Shown here: piece by piece, positions 39,348 to 39,739 of the stretch
Layout: each line of letters starts with the position of its first letter
Position numbering within the stretch: position 1 is the first letter of the stretch
DNA from: Myxococcales bacterium
GTDB taxonomy: Bacteria > Myxococcota_A > Polyangia > Polyangiales > Polyangiaceae
DNA: 39,739 bases
Reading direction: 5' to 3'
NCBI GenBank assembly: GCA_004193285.1
Contig: SECP01000038.1
Span: forward strand, 1 to 39,739
The notes under the pieces: generated by a model
What the model was told of the DNA's origin: nothing
Seen by the model: the letters and a program-made list of their open reading frames with translations, nothing else
Database searches by the model: none
Position numbers and translations under genes: made by a program

Positions 39348-39739
39348 ATGAGCTACGTCGCTGCCCCCCGTCGCTACGAAACCATGTCTTTTCGCCAGTG
39401 CGGCAAGTCAGGCCTGAAGCTGCCGGCCCTGTCTCTGGGCCTTTGGCACAACTTCGGTGACGCCACCCCGCTGGAAAAGCAGCGCTCGCTGCTGCGCACC
39501 GCGTTCGACCTCGGCATCGTTCACTTCGACTTGGCCAACAACTATGGCCCGCCTTACGGCAGCGCGGAGCTCAACTTCGGCAAGCTGCTGAAGCAAGACT
39601 TCGCCGCTCATCGGGACGAGCTCGTCATCTCCACCAAGGCGGGCTGGGACATGTGGCCCGGGCCGTACGGCTCCGGCGGCGGTAACCGCAAGTACATGCT
39701 CGCCAGCTTGGACCAGAGCCTCCGCCGCATGGGGCTGGA
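39348..39739 (+). CDS. aldo-keto reductase, YghZ type (partial, runs off the window)
   Basis: The ATG at 39348 opens a reading frame that continues to the window end (130 codons). It reads RYETMSFRQCGKSGLKLPALSLGLWHNFG, HFDLANNYGPPYGSAE and ISTKAGWDMWPGPYGSGG, very close to E. coli YghZ (L-glyceraldehyde 3-phosphate reductase / methylglyoxal detoxification). Asp61, Tyr66 and Lys97 are the catalytic residues seen so far; His and the rest lie beyond the edge. It probably reduces small aldehydes with NADPH. The C-terminal part cannot be judged. Confidence 0.9.
   Translation, partial: MSYVAAPRRYETMSFRQCGKSGLKLPALSLGLWHNFGDATPLEKQRSLLRTAFDLGIVHFDLANNYGPPYGSAELNFGKLLKQDFAAHRDELVISTKAGWDMWPGPYGSGGGNRKYMLASLDQSLRRMGL

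Overview
The window reads as one continuous stretch of a high-GC bacterial chromosome, most likely a myxobacterium of the Polyangiales type (Myxococcota). That is inference. It rests on the many lipoproteins with Gly/Ser/Thr linkers, a cytochrome-like CX4CH lipoprotein, a MopE-like Asp-rich motif, eukaryotic-type Ser/Thr kinases (one fused to a receiver), a nine-domain-scale hybrid histidine kinase, DUF2293/DUF6321/DUF4169 proteins, and very dense gene packing with long GC-driven antisense ORFs. I saw no rRNA, tRNA, CRISPR array, transposase, phage gene or PKS/NRPS gene.

Layout. 1-3.1 kb: two perfect hairpins, a CX4CH lipoprotein, a divergent Asp-rich lipoprotein and a DUF2293 protein. 3.1-5.4 kb: an ArsR-type regulator with a 31-bp dyad before an FabG-like SDR, facing a second SDR. 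5.4-7.7 kb: an HNH endonuclease gene preceded by an inverted copy of its own last ~95 bp. 7.9-12.4 kb: a prolyl oligopeptidase lipoprotein, an unknown protein behind palindromes, a monooxygenase-fold protein, and a CheY-like regulator coupled to a degenerate-receiver/CheX fusion. 12.4-14.1 kb: an AHSA1/ArsR pair under two matching 16-bp dyads, then DUF6321 and a histone-H1-like small protein. 14.1-17.1 kb: a secreted hydrolase and a zinc metallopeptidase translationally coupled to a small lipoprotein. 17.1-20.2 kb: an NsrR-like Fe-S repressor coupled to a c-heme lipoprotein, divergent from an LsrG-like/iron-alcohol-dehydrogenase operon, with a 23-bp dyad between them. 20.2-24.9 kb: a Kup potassium transporter, a PfkB sugar kinase of KDG-kinase type and an SMP-30 lactonase. 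25-28 kb: a 1003-residue lipoprotein fusing lamin-tail domains to a dikinase-like swivel and ATP-grasp. 28.2-36.1 kb: a Ser/Thr kinase-receiver fusion, a coupled imelysin-like/phosphoesterase lipoprotein pair, and the giant hybrid kinase. 36.1-39.7 kb: a LuxR regulator, a small membrane protein, a second Ser/Thr kinase, a HIT hydrolase and the start of a YghZ-type aldo-keto reductase cut by the window edge.

How it fits together. The region is dominated by sensing (two Ser/Thr kinases, one hybrid histidine kinase, stand-alone and fused receivers, two ArsR, one Rrf2 and one LuxR regulator) and by exported lipoproteins. Many are joined by 4-bp ATGA/TTGA stop-start overlaps, which I used to choose starts. 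The best candidates for something undescribed are the NsrR-like/heme-lipoprotein unit with its dyad, the lamin-tail/dikinase lipoprotein, and the pseudo-receiver-CheX protein. Several genes have a TANNNT box 6-10 nt before ATG and no Shine-Dalgarno, which suggests very short-leader or leaderless transcripts.
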